Shown here in pieces: positions 37,492-47,217 of a DNA stretch of 64,000 nt (positions are counted from its first letter, which is position 1; the number at the start of each line of letters is the position of its first letter). The notes under the pieces are model-generated. The model worked only from the letters and a program-made list of their open reading frames with translations. It had not been told where the DNA came from and searched no databases. This stretch comes from Bacteroidales bacterium UBA4345 (lineage in GTDB: Bacteria; Bacteroidota; Bacteroidia; Bacteroidales; Paludibacteraceae), in the NCBI GenBank assembly GCA_002396385.1, contig DGTD01000108.1, forward strand, positions 21,811-85,810, given 5' to 3'. The translations under genes and the position numbers were made by a program.

Positions 37492-38310
37492 ATGAGGAGT
37501 AAATGTCTAGCTATTCTTATTTTCGTGTCGTTTGTGCTGACCAGTGTGTCTGCAGCAGAACGTGATCCGAATGTTTTTTATGGACGCTCTTTTAGTTCCG
37601 ACGGAGATACCCTTTTCTATAGGGTAATGTATCCGAAGGGTTATTCCGACAATACGAAAAAGAAATTTCCGTTGGTGCTGGTTCTGCATGGCGGTGATGC
37701 TTTAGCTAAACAAGGACAACACTACAATGCCAAACAACTCAGTTCTCCGGTGGCAGAATTATTCGCTCAGAATTCGGTAAAGGACTCTTTCCCCGCAATA
37801 GTCGCTTTCCCTCAGTGTGAAGAGGGAGACCGTTGGGCGGAAATGGGAATATCTTCTGCCGGTAAAGTGGTGAACTTCCCTGAAAATCCGGAACAGACTT
37901 ATTCGGGTGAATTGCTGGAAAGCATGGTCAAATATTATATAAAACATTACCCAGTCGATGAAAAACGTATTTATTTGATTGGATTGGGTTCGTTCGGTGG
38001 AAGCGGAGCCCTAGATTTGGCTGCCCGCAAACCGAAATATTTTGCGGGTGTCATCTCGCTTGGAGGTGCGATTCATCCTGGTAGGACGAAAAGCCTGCGT
38101 AAGATACCTTTACGGCTTTATTCCTCCGATGCCATGACCGATGTACCTTTGACGCTTGTTCGCGACGTCTACATCGAGTTGCAGGCTGCTGGTGCTAAGT
38201 GTTGCGACCCGGTGTTCGAACTCGGGAGCAAAGATGAAGCCGAATGTGTTCATATGGCGGCAAACTCCAAGGGCTTTTTGAAGTGGCTGTTCTTACAAAA
38301 GAAAAAATAA
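37492..38310 (+). CDS. secreted alpha/beta-hydrolase (esterase-like)
   Basis: 272 residues with a signal peptide (CLAILIFVSFVLTSVSA) and a hydrolase fold of the PHB-depolymerase/LpqC type: MYPKGYSDNTKKKFPLVLVL with LHGG (oxyanion region), VAFPQCEEGDRW, and the nucleophile elbow YLIGLGSFGGSGALDLA. The elbow reads L-G-S-F-G rather than the usual G-x-S-x-G, so the Ser is present but the -2 Gly is not. A candidate Asp (SSDAMTDVP) and His (ECVHMAAN) complete a triad. Substrate unknown; an acyl or feruloyl esterase role is possible given the cellulolytic context. It lies 41 nt upstream of the WG-repeat gene. Confidence 0.75.
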   Translation: MRSKCLAILIFVSFVLTSVSAAERDPNVFYGRSFSSDGDTLFYRVMYPKGYSDNTKKKFPLVLVLHGGDALAKQGQHYNAKQLSSPVAELFAQNSVKDSFPAIVAFPQCEEGDRWAEMGISSAGKVVNFPENPEQTYSGELLESMVKYYIKHYPVDEKRIYLIGLGSFGGSGALDLAARKPKYFAGVISLGGAIHPGRTKSLRKIPLRLYSSDAMTDVPLTLVRDVYIELQAAGAKCCDPVFELGSKDEAECVHMAANSKGFLKWLFLQKKK

Positions 38311-38351
38311 CCTGTCTTCATAATTTATAAGGTTTTTAAATAGAAAGAGTA

Positions 38352-41039
38352 ATGAAGAATAACAAGTTAATACTGATAGCATTATTAGGAGGCTGTTTGT
38401 CTGCTTCCGCTGCAGATATTCAAGACGCAATCAGGTTGGTTAAGAAAAATAATTTTACGAAGGCTATCGCCCTCCAAAACAAACTGATGGGTAATGACGC
38501 GTCTGTTAATCTTTTGGGAGACATCTCGAAGGCGTTGATGTTCAACAATCCAAAGTATTCGAACTATAATCCGCTTGAAGCCTATAGTATCTACAACCGC
38601 ATTATTTATAGTGACCGGCTTTACGACGCGAAGGTGATGAATATAATGCGTGAGGAGCAGATTGACATGGACAAACTCCGCTTGGAGATAGAAGCTAATC
38701 TGCTGAAGAACGCAAAGTCGCAGAATACGGTTGAAGCGTACGACCAGATTATCAACGCATGCCAGGGTTGCTCTTATCTGAACGAGGCCAAGAAGGCTAA
38801 AGAGAACCTGGTCTTCAATAACACACTTTCGGGCGCTACTCTGGCTGATGTACAGGCCTTCCTCGACGCGGAGCCAAACTCGCCTAAGCGCAAAGATGCC
38901 GAACGATTGCGCGATTCTTTGGCTTATGCCGAATTGCCGAATACAAGCGATGCCTATACAAAATATATCAACGATTATCCGAATTCCATCTACACACCGA
39001 AGTTGAAGAAGGATGTTGAAAAACTGGCTTACGACGAGGCGAAGAATGATGGAACTATTAACGCTTACGCCAAATATATTGCCAACTTCCCTGAGAGCAA
39101 GAATGTCAAATTCTTCCAGTCGAAGATCGAGAGCGAGCAGTCTTCCCTTGTCTGGAAGATTGACCCTATGTATAGCGATGCACGTTATGCGGTTGACTCT
39201 GTGGCAAAGAAAGAGTATGTGCTGGTGAAAACTTCGTTGTGGGGCGTTTTGAATTCAACCGGAGCTGAGATTGTCGCACCTAAGTTTGAAGATGTGGGCG
39301 ATGTTTATAATGGTCTGCTCGCTGTTAAAGTGGGTGGACGTTGGGGACTTGCCAATGTGAACAACGGTACGGTGACCTATCCTGCCAATATGGCCTCTAG
39401 CTCAGATATCAAGTTCCTGACTCCTAAATACACTGCTGTGAAGGAAAATGGTTCCTGGGGCTTGGTCTACCAGGGAAAAGATTTGTTGGTAGCACCATTC
39501 GTTGCCGGCTCTTTGGGTGAGCGAAACTATAAACTGATCGATAACGATGGTGTGGCTTTGACCGATGGCAAGACCTTGAAAACGGCTACGGCAGAGGGTG
39601 TGGTTGCGCACGACAGCTTGTACGACGAGGTTTCTTGGAGCACATCTGCTAGTATTGATAGCAGGTTTATAAAGGTTCGCTCTGGTAAAAAGTATGGTAT
39701 TGTAGGCCCTACTGGTTATCTGATGTTTGCACCCCAATTCGATATGATTCCGTTCTTCGATTCCGATGGTATTGCTATCTTGAAGAACCTATTCCAGGAA
39801 GGTTGGATGGATACGAAAGGAAACTTCTTATATTACGACCGCCTCTCTTCTTATAAGGATTGTGGCTCTACCGACAAAATGATAGCGTATGAAGTGAGCG
39901 GCACGTGGGGCTTCCTCGATAAGACCCAAAAAGGCGGTAACCTGCCATTGAAATATAGTGCTGTTGGTGAATGCTTCACCGATGGATTCGCAAAAGTTAA
40001 GGAAGGCGGACAATGGAAGTACATTGACCGTGCTGGTAATACGGTGTATACGCTGGCTTCTGGCAATGAGCAAGCTGAAGTGGTTGGGGGTATGTTGCTG
40101 GTTAAAAACGGAACGCATCTGACTTTGGTTAACAAACAAGGCGATAAGTTTGAAGCTAATGACATTAACGATTATGACAAACACATCGCATCCAACTATA
40201 TTATTGTGACTAAAAAAGGCCTGAAAGGTGCGATTGACCGGGCCGGGCAGGTGGTTGTGCCTGCACAGTATTCGGAAATGACCCGCTATTGCAACAATTA
40301 TTCAATTGTGACCAAGGACGGGAAAATGGGCTTGTATTATAAAAACAATTTGGTTATTGAACCAAAATACGAACGTTTGCAGGACCCTGCGTACGTCTTC
40401 ACGAACGATTGCGGTGCTTTTGCCGACGAAAAGGTAAACAACACAATTTTCGTATCGGTGTCTAATGGCGCTGATAACACTAAAATTATTATGAAGGAAG
40501 GAAAATCTCTTTTCACAACTACCGACGAGGTGAAGTTGAAGAGGACCGACAATGGTTATTGCGTGGTTAAGACCGCTGCCTATGGCGCCTTCAGTTCAAA
40601 TGCGAAATGTGCGTTGATTGGCCCTAAAGGCGAGGTGCTTGTGAAACCTTCGTATTCAAATATCAGTCAGTTGAAGAGTAATAATGGTGTTTATTTCTCT
40701 TACAGAACCGGTGAGGGTAAATGGGGTATACTTAATTCGAGAGGCAACATAGAAGTGCCGGCTTTCGCAAATAAGATCATCTCATATGACGGATTTATTG
40801 TCCTTGCCGAGGTAGATGGTGATGTACAATTGTTTGACAAACACGGATTGCCTCTTTTGCCAAAGGGGTATGACGTTGACGGACAAATAGTGAAAGACAA
40901 GGCTACGGGCTTGTATGGCGTTATCGATAAGAAAGGAAATATAAAGGTATATCCTTATTACCAAAAGGTCGCAAAAGTGACTGACAAGTACGCTGTTGTT
41001 GCCAAAGATGGCAAGTTCGGAATTGTGAATTACCGATAG
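38352..41039 (+). CDS. large secreted WG-repeat protein
   Basis: 895 residues with a signal peptide (LILIALLGGCLSASA). The first ~260 residues are helical and repeat-like (NDYPNSIYTPKLKKDVEKLA), resembling TPR or outer-membrane-associated helical repeats. From ~270 on, many copies of the WG/KWG-type unit follow, e.g. KYGIVGPTGYLMFAPQFDMI, KWGILNSRGNIEVPAFA and LYGVIDKKGNIKVYPYYQKV. WG repeats form beta-rich binding modules of unknown ligand in Bacteroidota. Likely periplasmic or surface-located; co-transcription with the esterase is plausible. A terminator follows. Confidence 0.85.
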   Translation: MKNNKLILIALLGGCLSASAADIQDAIRLVKKNNFTKAIALQNKLMGNDASVNLLGDISKALMFNNPKYSNYNPLEAYSIYNRIIYSDRLYDAKVMNIMREEQIDMDKLRLEIEANLLKNAKSQNTVEAYDQIINACQGCSYLNEAKKAKENLVFNNTLSGATLADVQAFLDAEPNSPKRKDAERLRDSLAYAELPNTSDAYTKYINDYPNSIYTPKLKKDVEKLAYDEAKNDGTINAYAKYIANFPESKNVKFFQSKIESEQSSLVWKIDPMYSDARYAVDSVAKKEYVLVKTSLWGVLNSTGAEIVAPKFEDVGDVYNGLLAVKVGGRWGLANVNNGTVTYPANMASSSDIKFLTPKYTAVKENGSWGLVYQGKDLLVAPFVAGSLGERNYKLIDNDGVALTDGKTLKTATAEGVVAHDSLYDEVSWSTSASIDSRFIKVRSGKKYGIVGPTGYLMFAPQFDMIPFFDSDGIAILKNLFQEGWMDTKGNFLYYDRLSSYKDCGSTDKMIAYEVSGTWGFLDKTQKGGNLPLKYSAVGECFTDGFAKVKEGGQWKYIDRAGNTVYTLASGNEQAEVVGGMLLVKNGTHLTLVNKQGDKFEANDINDYDKHIASNYIIVTKKGLKGAIDRAGQVVVPAQYSEMTRYCNNYSIVTKDGKMGLYYKNNLVIEPKYERLQDPAYVFTNDCGAFADEKVNNTIFVSVSNGADNTKIIMKEGKSLFTTTDEVKLKRTDNGYCVVKTAAYGAFSSNAKCALIGPKGEVLVKPSYSNISQLKSNNGVYFSYRTGEGKWGILNSRGNIEVPAFANKIISYDGFIVLAEVDGDVQLFDKHGLPLLPKGYDVDGQIVKDKATGLYGVIDKKGNIKVYPYYQKVAKVTDKYAVVAKDGKFGIVNYR

Positions 41040-41060
41040 TGCTAACCCTTTAAAATAAAA

Positions 41061-41088
41061 AAGCAACGGCAATAATTTGTCGTTGCTT
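41061..41088 (+). terminator. terminator after the WG-repeat gene
   Basis: Stem AAGCAACG/CGTTGCTT followed by TTCGTTTC, 20 nt after the stop codon and 13 nt before coaX. Confidence 0.75.
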
Positions 41089-41101
41089 TTCGTTTCTAAT
41101 A

Positions 41102-41824
41102 ATGAATCTTACAATAGACCAAGGTAATACTGCCGTTAAGGTAGGCGTGTTCGATGGTGATGCGTTGGTTTCGTCGAGCCGTTTCGTCTGTCTCGGTGAA
41201 AATCAGGTAGACCAACTGCTGGCCAGTTATCCGATAGAAGCGGCCATAGTGTCGACAGTGGGCGACTCTTCAAAACTGGCTATCGGCTATCTCCAGCAGC
41301 GTTGCCGGCGGTTTATCCGTTTCTCATCACAGACACCGATTCCGCTGAGCAACCTTTACGAAACACCTTCTACATTGGGAGTCGACCGCTTGGCTTCGTG
41401 TGTGGGAGCCAATTTCCTGTTGCCAAACACCAACTTGTTGGTTGTAGATATGGGAACATGCATTACACTTGATATTGTAACTGCCAGTGGCAGTTTCCTT
41501 GGCGGAAATATATCGCCAGGTATGGCAATGCGGTTTAAAGCTTTGCATCAATATACAAACGCTTTACCGTTAGTCAGTCCGGAGGAAGGAGTGCCACTTT
41601 TCGGGACGAATACAAACGATGCCATTCTGTCGGGAGTGGTGCAGGCTATAGTCTACGAATTGGAAGGCTATTGTAGACATTTGTCGCTAAAATATCCTAA
41701 TCTTTCACTTTATTTGACGGGTGGAGACGCTTTTTTCTTTGAAAAGCGCTTAAAAAGTAGCATCTTTGTAAATCCAAACTTATTGTTGATCGGTTTAAAC
41801 AGAATTCTTCAATTTAATGCGTAA
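41102..41824 (+). CDS. coaX: type III pantothenate kinase
   Basis: 240-residue ASKHA-fold cytoplasmic kinase that phosphorylates pantothenate, the first committed step in coenzyme A synthesis. Motifs: phosphate-1 loop LTIDQGNTAVKVGVF, GVDRLASCVGA for substrate binding, VVDMGTCITLDIV (phosphate-2) and NISPGMAMRFKALHQYTNAL. Normal length. The next gene overlaps its end by 8 nt. It opens a five-gene series (barrel protein, TPR protein, lptC, CBS protein) that recurs in Bacteroidales in my recollection. Confidence 0.95.
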   Translation: MNLTIDQGNTAVKVGVFDGDALVSSSRFVCLGENQVDQLLASYPIEAAIVSTVGDSSKLAIGYLQQRCRRFIRFSSQTPIPLSNLYETPSTLGVDRLASCVGANFLLPNTNLLVVDMGTCITLDIVTASGSFLGGNISPGMAMRFKALHQYTNALPLVSPEEGVPLFGTNTNDAILSGVVQAIVYELEGYCRHLSLKYPNLSLYLTGGDAFFFEKRLKSSIFVNPNLLLIGLNRILQFNA

Positions 41825-43070
41825 GATAACCTCATTATTGGTCGTTTCCGCGCTGGCTGTCTCAAGCGTGAGTGCTCAGAACAACACAAGTTCGCCTTAT
41901 TCTCGTTATGGCTATGGCGAGTTGGTAGAACCGGGTTTCGGGTATTCCAAATCGTTGGGTGGACTTTCCGCAGGCATTCGTAACTACAATCACATTAACA
42001 GCGCAAATCCGGCTTCCTATACGGCTATCGACACTTTGGGCTTCCGTTTTGAGTTTGGAGCCTCTATCAAGTGTTCAAAATTTACCGACAACAATAACTT
42101 AACCACAAAGTCGTGGGACCAGAATCTTGAATACCTGGCACTTCAGTTGCCTGTTACCAAGTGGATGGGGTTTAGTGCCGGACTGCAACCCTTTAGCTTT
42201 GTTGGGTATCAGTTCGGAGGGAAAAGTGTTACACCCTCGACCATCTCGACCGATTCTCTTGTCGTATACACAAACTATGCGGGTGCAGGAGACATCACAC
42301 AATTATATTTGGGATTGGGTGTTGAACCCTTCAAGAATTTCAACCTGGGTATGAATGTGTACTACAATTTCGGAACAGTTTCCCATGCCAGCCAGGTCGC
42401 ATTTGCAAACTCGTTGTATCATTCAACACTACAAAAGAATGAAATTTCTGTGCATGACTGGAATGTAGGTTTTGGAGCCCAATATGATTATCAACTTAAT
42501 GAAAAAAGAAATTTAACCGTAGGATTGACTTTTGACCTCCCTTCTAAAATGAAAGCATCGGCTGAAAAAGAGGTGGTTACGGCAAATGTTGATACGGTGA
42601 CATTGAATTTTGATAATTCTTTCGGACTTCCGCTTTCTTTTGGCGCAGGTTTTGCATATGATATAAATGAAAGCTGGATGATAGGAGCTGACTACAAATT
42701 CCAAAAATGGTCTGATGTGGAGTATTTCGGAGAAAAAGTATTCAACGACCGCCAGCGTTTCGCTTGTGGTGCTGAACTGTTGCCGGACAGACTCAGCAAG
42801 AAGTTCTTTAAGCGTATGTCTTACAGGGTTGGTGCTAACTTTTCTAACTCTTATTTCGATGTTAACGAAAACGAGTTTAACCAATTGGCTTTTTCGGCCG
42901 GTTTTGGCATCCCGTTGCGAAGAGTTGCGAATCCAACCTATCTAAACTTGGGTTTTGAGTACGGACGGGCGGGAAAAAAGTCTGAGGACATGATTCTTGA
43001 ACAGTATTTCAAACTCTCGCTTAATCTAAGCGTAAACGAACGCTGGTTCGTAAAACGCAAATTTGAATAA
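41817..43070 (+). CDS. outer-membrane FadL-like protein
   Basis: 417 residues; signal peptide (ITSLLVVSALAVSSVSAQ) then a FadL/OmpP1-like start with SSPYSRYGYGELVEPGFGYS and INSANPASYTAIDTLGFRFE, and a barrel of alternating strands to the C-terminus. FadL-type channels carry hydrophobic compounds; the ligand here is unknown. ATG overlaps the coaX stop by 8 nt, so translation is coupled. Followed 21 nt later by the TPR gene. Confidence 0.82.
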   Translation: MRKITSLLVVSALAVSSVSAQNNTSSPYSRYGYGELVEPGFGYSKSLGGLSAGIRNYNHINSANPASYTAIDTLGFRFEFGASIKCSKFTDNNNLTTKSWDQNLEYLALQLPVTKWMGFSAGLQPFSFVGYQFGGKSVTPSTISTDSLVVYTNYAGAGDITQLYLGLGVEPFKNFNLGMNVYYNFGTVSHASQVAFANSLYHSTLQKNEISVHDWNVGFGAQYDYQLNEKRNLTVGLTFDLPSKMKASAEKEVVTANVDTVTLNFDNSFGLPLSFGAGFAYDINESWMIGADYKFQKWSDVEYFGEKVFNDRQRFACGAELLPDRLSKKFFKRMSYRVGANFSNSYFDVNENEFNQLAFSAGFGIPLRRVANPTYLNLGFEYGRAGKKSEDMILEQYFKLSLNLSVNERWFVKRKFE

Positions 43071-43091
43071 AAACAATTAAAATTCACTAAT

Positions 43092-44432
43092 ATGAAACTG
43101 AAATTATTTATCGCCCCTCTGTTGGGCGCAATTTCTGTACAAGCATTTGCACAAGATTATGGTGCTAACAAGGACGAATGTCTTCAGAACCTGTCGTTGA
43201 TGGGTACATATACGAAACAAGCAGCAAAGACTGGAAATTATGCCGATGCTGTAACTCCTTGGGAATATGTTTATGCTAACTGCCCACAATCGAGCCAGTC
43301 TATTTATATCCAGGGCCCGAATATCTTGAAATGGCAGATGAAGCAGGCTACCGATGTCGCTTCTAAGACCAAGTTGTTCGATAAAATGATGAAGGTTTAT
43401 GACGACCGTATCAAATACTTCTCTAATAAGAAACCTTCATACTATATCCGCGGACGCAAGGCGTTCGACTATGTGGCCAATATGGATCAGACTACTTACA
43501 AGAATACTGACCCGTTGAAGCAAAACGCATATGGATGGTTGAAAACCTCAATAGAAGAAGGTGGAGCTGATAACGAACTTGCAGTCTTCCAACAGTTTTA
43601 TGTGATTTCGAAGGGTATTTTCGATGCAAAGAAGACGGAAGGAGCTATTCGCCAACAGTATGTTAACGACTACCTTCTACTTACCGATGTTCTTGGTAAA
43701 CGTGTGGCCGAAGGTTCAGAAGCAGACTCTACATACGACCAATTGAAAGGTGCTATTGACGTAGACTTCGGTCGTTCGGGTGCTGCCGACTGTAACCAGT
43801 TGAACTCTGTTTACTCTGCCCAAGTCGAAGCTCACAAAGCAGATAAGGAATGGTTAAAGAATGTCCTGAAATTGTATGATATGGCCGATTGCGATGGTTC
43901 AACAGTTTACTTCAAGGCTTCTGAATACCTGTATAAAATTGAACCAACTTACACTGCTGCCAATGGTTTGGCTGCAATGGCGTATAGCAAAAAGGATATA
44001 AATGGAGCTATCGGATACTTGAATAAAGCGTGCGATCTGGCTACCAGCAGATCCGACAAATCGAATATCATGCTGAAGGTCGCAAACCTCTACTACAAGC
44101 AGAAGAATTATTCACAAGTCCGCACTTATGCGCAAAAGGCACTTTCGTACAACTCTAACAATGGAGGCGCTTATTTGCTTATCGGAAACGCTTATGCGGC
44201 TTCGGCTTCTACTATCAGTACCGACGCGTTTATTCAGCGCACTGCTTACTGGGCTGCAGTCGACAAGTTCGAAAAAGCAAAAGCGGTTGATGCTAACTGT
44301 GCGGGTATTGCAAACAGCCTTATCAGCAGCTACAAAAAATACTTCCCTGACAAGAAGGAATGTTTCATGCGTAAAATCTCTGGTACATACCATGTGCCAG
44401 GTTGGATTAACGAAAACACAACTGTCCGCTAA
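43092..44432 (+). CDS. secreted tetratricopeptide-repeat protein
   Basis: 446 residues with a signal peptide (LKLFIAPLLGAISVQAFAQD) and helical repeats. TPR-like units are clearest at the C-terminal side: AMAYSKKDINGAIGYLNKAC, LKVANLYYKQKNYSQVRTYA and GGAYLLIGNAYAASAST. Probably a periplasmic scaffold for envelope assembly, judged by its place between an outer-membrane barrel gene and lptC (8 nt downstream). Confidence 0.85.
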   Translation: MKLKLFIAPLLGAISVQAFAQDYGANKDECLQNLSLMGTYTKQAAKTGNYADAVTPWEYVYANCPQSSQSIYIQGPNILKWQMKQATDVASKTKLFDKMMKVYDDRIKYFSNKKPSYYIRGRKAFDYVANMDQTTYKNTDPLKQNAYGWLKTSIEEGGADNELAVFQQFYVISKGIFDAKKTEGAIRQQYVNDYLLLTDVLGKRVAEGSEADSTYDQLKGAIDVDFGRSGAADCNQLNSVYSAQVEAHKADKEWLKNVLKLYDMADCDGSTVYFKASEYLYKIEPTYTAANGLAAMAYSKKDINGAIGYLNKACDLATSRSDKSNIMLKVANLYYKQKNYSQVRTYAQKALSYNSNNGGAYLLIGNAYAASASTISTDAFIQRTAYWAAVDKFEKAKAVDANCAGIANSLISSYKKYFPDKKECFMRKISGTYHVPGWINENTTVR

Positions 44433-44440
44433 TTGATAGC

Positions 44441-45001
44441 ATGAAGCTCTTTCCGGCATATCTTAAACATACGGCAACCGTTCTTGCAGCGGTTGCTGTG
44501 TGCTTTTTTGGCGCATGTTCGGCTGATACTGATAACCAGAATGTCGGCATCGACAGTACCGCTCCAACTTTGCGTGCTCTGGAGGTCTCGACTGTTATCT
44601 CCGATTCTGGCGTGACTCGTTACAGGGCAACAACTCCGGAATGGCTGATCTTTAACAATGTCAGAAGTCCGTATTGGTTGTTCCCTAAGGGACTGCGCAT
44701 TGAACAGTTTGATACAAACCTCGAGACTGAGGCCAATATCTATTGCGATAAGGCCCATTATGATCAGAGTCTCAGATTGTGGAGACTTGATGGCAATGTG
44801 CGTGTGACAAACCGAAAGGGGGAAAAGTTTGAAACCGAGCAACTTTTTTGGGATCAGGTGAATGCCAAGGTCTATTCCGACAAGAAGATAAAAATCCAGC
44901 AACCGAATTGTATTATCAACGGAAGTGGATTTGTATCGAATGAGACAATGACGCATTACGAAATCACCCACCCCGAGGGTATAATACCAATTTCCGATTA
45001 G
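44441..45001 (+). CDS. lptC: LPS export periplasmic protein LptC
   Basis: 186 residues with a lipoprotein-like signal (VLAAVAVCFFGAC) and a beta-jellyroll LptC domain: SDSGVTRYRATTPEWLIFN, FPKGLRIEQFDTNLETEANI, DKAHYDQSLRLWRLDGNVRV. LptC links the LptBFG transporter to LptA, passing LPS across the periplasm; here it seems lipid-anchored, as often in Bacteroidota. Stop and next start are 2 nt apart. Confidence 0.85.
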   Translation: MKLFPAYLKHTATVLAAVAVCFFGACSADTDNQNVGIDSTAPTLRALEVSTVISDSGVTRYRATTPEWLIFNNVRSPYWLFPKGLRIEQFDTNLETEANIYCDKAHYDQSLRLWRLDGNVRVTNRKGEKFETEQLFWDQVNAKVYSDKKIKIQQPNCIINGSGFVSNETMTHYEITHPEGIIPISD

Positions 45002-45003
45002 GT

Positions 45004-46260
45004 ATGGTTGGAGATGTTCTCTTGATTTTACTGTGGGCTTTGCTGTTTTCCTTCTTTTGGGGAGGGGAAATGGCATTTGCCTTTTTTAACAGGTTACGCT
45101 TGGAATTGGTAAGGGAAGAGCGCATTCATGACAGATTGCATGCCTTTTTCTTCAAAAGGTCGTCTGAATTCTCGAATGTGCTTTTTGTCGCCGATTTCGT
45201 GGCTTTTTTTCTTTTAGTACGCCAGGTCTACATGTTTGTCTGTCATCTGCCATTCCAGTTTATGGTAGTATCAGTGCTCTTATGTATAGTTTTTACTGTC
45301 TTGCTGGTAGATGTTTTTCTGCATGTTATATCGCGTTTTAGTGCTACTTCTGTCTTTATGCTGATGGCATATCCGCTGTTCCTGGTTTATTGGCTTTTTT
45401 TGCCTCTTACAAAATTGGTTGCCTTTGTGGTTTCAGCGGGAGGCATTTTGAAAATTGAAAAAGGAAGCAGTTTGTTCAGTATTAACCGTATACCACAACC
45501 ACATGATGATGCGGGACAGAATGACAAAATAGGGGAAGACAACCATTTCGGAGACGAAGTGGTTATGTTCCAAAACGCACTTGACTTCTCAAGTGTTAAA
45601 ATTAAAGATTCTATGGTTCCTCGAACTGAAATCGTGGCTATAGACATTAACACTCCGCTTCCCGATTTGAAGCAACTTTTTGTGGAAACTCATTTCTCTC
45701 GTATTTTGGTTTATCGTGATACGATTGACAATGTTCTCGGATATGTGCATTCAGCCGATATGTTTGACGCTCCGCAATCGGTCGAACAGATGCTGAACCC
45801 GATAATTGTCGTTCCTGAAAACATGACAGCCAATAAGATGCTTCGCCTTTTTTTAAAACAGAAAAAAAGTCTTGCGTTGGTGGTTGACGAGTTTGGAGGA
45901 ACATCGGGAATCCTTACCATTGAAGATGTTATGGAAGAGATTTTTGGCGAAATTGAGGATGAACACGATGCGGATGACGAAGATGAACTTGTTTTAAAGA
46001 AAATTGGTCCCAACGAGTATGTGGTTTCTGGACGTATGGAAATTGAGGAGGTTAACAATGAACTTGGCTTAGAACTGCCTCTAGGCGACGATTATCTGAC
46101 TGTTGGCGGACTTATTTTGAGCAAGAATGCTTTCCTTCCTTCTGTGGGAGACGTGGTCTATGTCGACGGAACCTATTCGTTTAAGGTAGTCAGACGTTCT
46201 CCTTCCCGGATTGACGTTGTTCGTTTGGTGGTCAATAAAACTGAAAACTCAAATCATTGA
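45004..46260 (+). CDS. hemolysin-family / CNNM-CBS-CorC membrane protein (GldE/TlyC-like)
   Basis: 418 residues. N-terminal membrane part (about 1-150) with four hydrophobic segments, a linker with the conserved VKIKDSMVPRTEIVAIDINT, a CBS pair (DTIDNVLGYVHSADMFDAPQ; LALVVDEFGGTSGILTIEDV) and a C-terminal CorC_HlyC domain ending in GDVVYVDGTYSFKVV. Family members are linked to Mg2+/Co2+ efflux; the Bacteroidota form includes the gliding protein GldE. The hemolysin label is historical. Last of the coaX series; the amidase follows after 7 nt. Confidence 0.88.
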   Translation: MVGDVLLILLWALLFSFFWGGEMAFAFFNRLRLELVREERIHDRLHAFFFKRSSEFSNVLFVADFVAFFLLVRQVYMFVCHLPFQFMVVSVLLCIVFTVLLVDVFLHVISRFSATSVFMLMAYPLFLVYWLFLPLTKLVAFVVSAGGILKIEKGSSLFSINRIPQPHDDAGQNDKIGEDNHFGDEVVMFQNALDFSSVKIKDSMVPRTEIVAIDINTPLPDLKQLFVETHFSRILVYRDTIDNVLGYVHSADMFDAPQSVEQMLNPIIVVPENMTANKMLRLFLKQKKSLALVVDEFGGTSGILTIEDVMEEIFGEIEDEHDADDEDELVLKKIGPNEYVVSGRMEIEEVNNELGLELPLGDDYLTVGGLILSKNAFLPSVGDVVYVDGTYSFKVVRRSPSRIDVVRLVVNKTENSNH

Positions 46261-46267
46261 ATAAATC

Positions 46268-47146
46268 ATGAAAATAGGACTTGTGCAACAGGCCAATACG
46301 GCCGATATAGAAAAGAATAAGCAAAATTTAGTCAATGCCATTCGGGAATGTGCGAAAAATGGTGCCGAATTGGTGGTCTTACAGGAACTTCATAATGGTT
46401 TGTATTTTTGTCAGGTGGAAGATACTGCAAATTTTGACCAGGCGGAACCCATTCCTGGACCGTCGACGGAAATGTTTGGTGCTGTAGCCCGTGAATTGGG
46501 TATTGTGTTGGTTCTCTCTCTGTTTGAACGTCGTGCGGCAGGTTTGTACCATAATACGGCTGTTGTAATCGAGAAAGACGGCACTATTGCCGGTATGTAC
46601 CGGAAAATGCATATACCGGACGATCCTGCTTATTATGAAAAGTTCTATTTTACGCCTGGCGATTTGGGCTTCCAGCCGATTGATACATCTGTCGGACGAC
46701 TAGGTGTTTTAGTTTGTTGGGACCAGTGGTATCCTGAGGCTGCCCGCCTGATGGCTTTGGCTGGGGCTGAGATACTGATTTATCCGACTGCTATTGGCTG
46801 GGAAACTAGCGATACTGATGCCGAAAAATCGCGACAGCGCGATGCTTGGCAGACTGTTCAGCGGGGACATGCTGTCGCAAACGGCATTTATGTGGTTACC
46901 GTAAACCGTACCGGGTTTGAGTCTGACCCCTCTGGCGTGACGGGGGGTATTCCATTCTGGGGCTCTAGTTTCGTGGCTGGACCTCAAGGTGAGATAATCG
47001 CCCAGGCCTCAACCGATAAGGCTGAAAACCTGATTGTTGATGTTAATCTTGCACATGCTGAAGATGTAAGGCGTATTTGGCCGTTCTTCCGTGACCGCCG
47101 TATTGACTATTTCGATGATATAACAAAACGTTTTCGCTTGAAATGA
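46268..47146 (+). CDS. aguB: carbon-nitrogen hydrolase, N-carbamoylputrescine amidase-like
   Basis: 292-residue nitrilase-superfamily enzyme with the Glu-Lys-Cys triad: E40 (VVLQELHNGLYFCQ), K113 (YRKMHIPDDPAYYEKFYFTP) and C150 (VLVCWDQWYPEAARLMALAG). These flanking sequences, and the end PFFRDRRIDYFDDITKRF, match N-carbamoylputrescine amidases, which release putrescine, CO2 and ammonia in the agmatine route to polyamines. No agmatine deiminase lies next to it, so the symbol rests on homology alone. Confidence 0.87.
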   Translation: MKIGLVQQANTADIEKNKQNLVNAIRECAKNGAELVVLQELHNGLYFCQVEDTANFDQAEPIPGPSTEMFGAVARELGIVLVLSLFERRAAGLYHNTAVVIEKDGTIAGMYRKMHIPDDPAYYEKFYFTPGDLGFQPIDTSVGRLGVLVCWDQWYPEAARLMALAGAEILIYPTAIGWETSDTDAEKSRQRDAWQTVQRGHAVANGIYVVTVNRTGFESDPSGVTGGIPFWGSSFVAGPQGEIIAQASTDKAENLIVDVNLAHAEDVRRIWPFFRDRRIDYFDDITKRFRLK

Positions 47147-47217
47147 AACGGAAACGGTATTGTTTTTGTTGTTAAAAAATCGTGAGAATAAGGTTTTGCT
47201 TGTTCTAAGTTTATTTT

